Shown here in pieces: positions 13,245-15,013 of a stretch of 15,013 bases of DNA. Within the stretch, counting starts at the first letter, position 1. The number at the start of each line of letters is the position of its first letter. Origin of the DNA: Streptomyces roseochromogenus subsp. oscitans DS 12.976 (GTDB lineage Bacteria > Actinomycetota > Actinomycetes > Streptomycetales > Streptomycetaceae); the NCBI RefSeq assembly GCF_000497445.1, contig NZ_CM002285.1:6766626-6781638 (forward strand), given 5' to 3'. The notes under the pieces are model-generated. The model saw nothing but the letters and a program-made list of their open reading frames with translations, ran no database searches and was not told the origin of the DNA. A program made the position numbers and the translations under genes.

Positions 13245-14487
13245 GGACGGGCACGCTCTCTGCCGGGGCGGCCGCGTGGGCGCGTACCGCCATGATGTCG
13301 TCGGGGTGGCGGAGGGCTTGGGACACGGCCTGGATCTCCTGGAGCAGATACGCCGTGTCGGGACCTGACGCGGAGTCGGCGCCGTCGGTCCGTGGCGGGC
13401 GCGCGCCGCCGGCCGCGTCCAGCAGGGTCACGGCGGCGGCCAGGGCCCTGGCCCGGTCGGGGCAGAAGCCGAGGGCGAGGGCGGCGTCGTACGAGCGTGT
13501 GCGCAGGTTCTCGTCCAGGTGCCGGGAGAGTTGCAGCAGGGCGTCGCGGATGAAGGTCTCGCGGCGGATCAGCCGCAGTTCGGCGGGGGCTTGCGGGGCG
13601 AAGGGCTCGCGCTCTCCCGTGACCGTGCGCATCAGCTGGTAGAGGGGGCCCAGGGAGCGGTGGCGCAGCCTGACGTTCCACCGTTCGTGCAGATACTGGC
13701 CGACGTGCGGGACGATGAAGCCCACCGCGACCAGGGTGGCGGACACGCACGCGCCCGCCGGGGCCACATCGGTGCTCAGCCAGTCCAGGTCGTGGCCGGT
13801 CCAGCGGGCCACGACGGCGGTGAGTTTGGCCGCGTCGAAGAACAGGTTCGTGGCGTAGCCGACGCCCAGCAGTCCGAGCCCCCAGCGCAGCCAGGCGTCG
13901 AGGCCGTCGGTGCGGATCCAGTTCCAGATCAGCCGGGCCGTGATCGAGCACGCCACGGTGTGCGCGACGAGGTAGAGGAGGATCTCCTCGCGCATGAAGG
14001 GAGTGGTGGCGTAGTACGTGTCGAGGTCGCGCAGCCGCTCCACGGGCACGTCGGCGAGCGCGAACAGCGCCCACAGGGCGACGACCACGCCCGCGTAGAC
14101 GGACACCACCCAGCGGGTCACCCGGCGGGTCTGGGCCGAGCGGTCGGAACGGCCGTTGCGCCAGGCGATGATGAGCAGCAGCCAGGACGCGCAGAGCGCG
14201 GTGAGCAGGGAGTACACCCAGGGTGCCGAGATGTTCGGCACCCCGGTGACCCGGTTGGTCCAGGCGATGGTCCGCGGGGACGCGAAGACGAACACCGCGC
14301 AGGCGAACAGCAGCAGACCGCCGACGGCGCGCAGCATCGGGTCCCGCCACATCTTGATGATGCTGGGCAGCTTGATCGCCAGGGCGGCGGTCAGGACGGC
14401 CGTGGGGATCCAGAAGGAGACGGAGACGTCGCTGAGGGATCCCGGGGAATGGAGCGCCAGGGTCGAGGAATCGAGCGCCAGGGTCAC
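13237..14487 (-). CDS. Seven-TM membrane protein of the DUF6545/MAB_1171c type
   Basis: The 416-residue protein has about seven hydrophobic segments in its first 260 residues (near 25-45, 54-72, 85-108, 122-146, 167-190, 197-217 and 235-258), followed by about 150 soluble, probably cytoplasmic residues (LYQLMRTVTGEREPF, LRLIRRETFIRDALLQLSRH onward). The pattern and the neighbours match what databases call MAB_1171c family putative transporters; transport has not, to my knowledge, been shown, and a sensor-like role is equally possible. The GTG at 14487 follows GAGAGG by seven bases and overlaps the stop of the metallopeptidase gene as GTGA. The frame is open far upstream (to 14802) but only as an overlap with that gene, so the short form is chosen. 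Confidence 0.8.
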   Translation of the reverse strand: MTLALDSSTLALHSPGSLSDVSVSFWIPTAVLTAALAIKLPSIIKMWRDPMLRAVGGLLLFACAVFVFASPRTIAWTNRVTGVPNISAPWVYSLLTALCASWLLLIIAWRNGRSDRSAQTRRVTRWVVSVYAGVVVALWALFALADVPVERLRDLDTYYATTPFMREEILLYLVAHTVACSITARLIWNWIRTDGLDAWLRWGLGLLGVGYATNLFFDAAKLTAVVARWTGHDLDWLSTDVAPAGACVSATLVAVGFIVPHVGQYLHERWNVRLRHRSLGPLYQLMRTVTGEREPFAPQAPAELRLIRRETFIRDALLQLSRHLDENLRTRSYDAALALGFCPDRARALAAAVTLLDAAGGARPPRTDGADSASGPDTAYLLQEIQAVSQALRHPDDIMAVRAHAAAPAESVPVHD

Positions 14488-15013
14488 CGGTCGGCCTCTC
14501 GTTTTCTGGGCGCTCCGTTCGCTTCGTCGCGTCCGCGATAGCCGAGGGTCCGTTGCACCGGGCTGAGGGAACGTTGCGCCTGGCCTTGGGGAGCGCCGGT
14601 GGCGGAGTCGGTCAGGTGGGGCCGGAACAGGGTGGCCAGGCGGTGCCCGAAGTCGTCCGCCTCGGCCTCGTCGGCCTCCCGGGAGCCGTTGCGGGCGGCC
14701 ACTGTGAGGGGCATGCCGCGCCAGCCGGGCGCGTCGGCGAGCGCGCGGGCCGCCGCGTCCCCGGCCAGGTGGTGGTGCCGGTGCCCGGCGTGCAGATGCC
14801 ACAACTCATGGCCCAGTATGACAAGTTGCTGTACCGCCTCGGCCCGCTCCTCCACGATCACCAGGTCGAAGTCGGCGAACTCCACCCACAGCCCGGTGAC
14901 TTCGATCTCGTCCGGGAAGCGCTCGAAGCGCAGCTCGACCGGCCGTCCGCCGCGCCGTGCGCTCATCTCCTCGCACAGGGCCCGGCACACCTCTCGTACG
15001 CCGGCGGGCGCCG
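14484..15013 (-). CDS. ImmA/IrrE-like zinc metallopeptidase (5' end outside window)
   Basis: At least 176 residues are visible. The protein has a HExxH zinc motif, ILGHELWHLHAGH, followed by an acidic stretch (EADEAEADDFGHRLATLF) that can give the third ligand, as in the M78/ImmA-IrrE family. Those proteases cleave or inactivate a partner repressor, often an XRE-type protein. The C-terminal ~45 residues are polar and probably disordered. The frame is open to the right edge (APAGVREVCRALCEEMSARR); the GTG at 14990 has no separate ribosome binding site, so the true start is probably beyond 15013. Databases often label relatives as toxin component of a toxin-antitoxin pair, without good evidence. 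A regulator gene directly upstream is likely but is not visible. Confidence 0.8.
   Translation of the reverse strand, partial: APAGVREVCRALCEEMSARRGGRPVELRFERFPDEIEVTGLWVEFADFDLVIVEERAEAVQQLVILGHELWHLHAGHRHHHLAGDAAARALADAPGWRGMPLTVAARNGSREADEAEADDFGHRLATLFRPHLTDSATGAPQGQAQRSLSPVQRTLGYRGRDEANGAPRKREADR

Noticed and set aside
14487..14802. Longer start for the DUF6545-type gene inside the metallopeptidase gene
   Set aside because: The extra 105 codons are a shadow of the metallopeptidase frame, and a GTGA overlap with a ribosome binding site fits the short form.
14484..15013. Toxin-antitoxin module at the right edge
   Set aside because: Database labels for ImmA/IrrE relatives often say toxin, but the HExxH protease is coupled to a membrane protein and a flavoenzyme, with no antitoxin-like partner visible in the window.

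Overview
The window is about 15 kb of very GC-rich DNA with tightly packed genes, GTG as well as ATG starts, purine-rich ribosome binding sites and 4-8 base stop/start overlaps. Together with the gene content (an MreB/Mbl-type protein, a DevS-like GAF kinase relative, a malonyl-CoA synthetase of the MatB type, a DUF6545/MAB_1171c membrane protein) this points to a Streptomyces or close relative. The neighbourhood mbl / carboxyltransferase / matB looks like ordinary chromosomal Streptomyces DNA. I see no insertion sequence, phage gene, tRNA, rRNA or CRISPR array.

Left part (1-3545): the C-terminal end of an unidentified protein (+), a possible 33-residue basic protein (+), then on the minus strand an mbl-type cytoskeletal gene followed 19 bases later by a two-GAF sensor-kinase homologue. 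Both proteins keep their fold but have damaged ATP sites: the kinase has its phosphoacceptor His but lacks the N-box Asn and the ATP-lid region, and the Mbl protein lacks the acidic residue and glycines of its phosphate-2 loop. The 387 bases upstream of mbl hold a near-consensus actinobacterial LexA (SOS) box and a hairpin array that probably ends the next operon.

Middle part (3546-9414): matB and a fused two-domain carboxyltransferase form a translationally coupled minus-strand pair for malonyl-type CoA esters. Divergent from matB is an ATP-grasp ligase gene preceded by three exact 14-base-spaced repeats. A LysR regulator overlaps its 3' end and is divergent from a short-chain dehydrogenase; between them, directly before the dehydrogenase ribosome binding site, lies a 72-base array of six 10-base units, the most striking non-coding structure here.

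Right part (9415-15013): an unknown 190-residue protein (-), a coupled IclR regulator and SMP-30/gluconolactonase-type gene (+) behind an inverted-repeat operator candidate, then a minus-strand chain of three overlapping genes entering from the right edge: an ImmA/IrrE-like HExxH metallopeptidase (5' end outside the window), a seven-TM DUF6545-type membrane protein and a PHBH-fold FAD monooxygenase. That chain is the best candidate for a little-described system. Three members of a Streptomyces dispersed intergenic repeat (606-665, 6471-6523, 11777-11830) sit in gene-flanking DNA; two share a perfect 43-base match in opposite orientation and a covarying hairpin.
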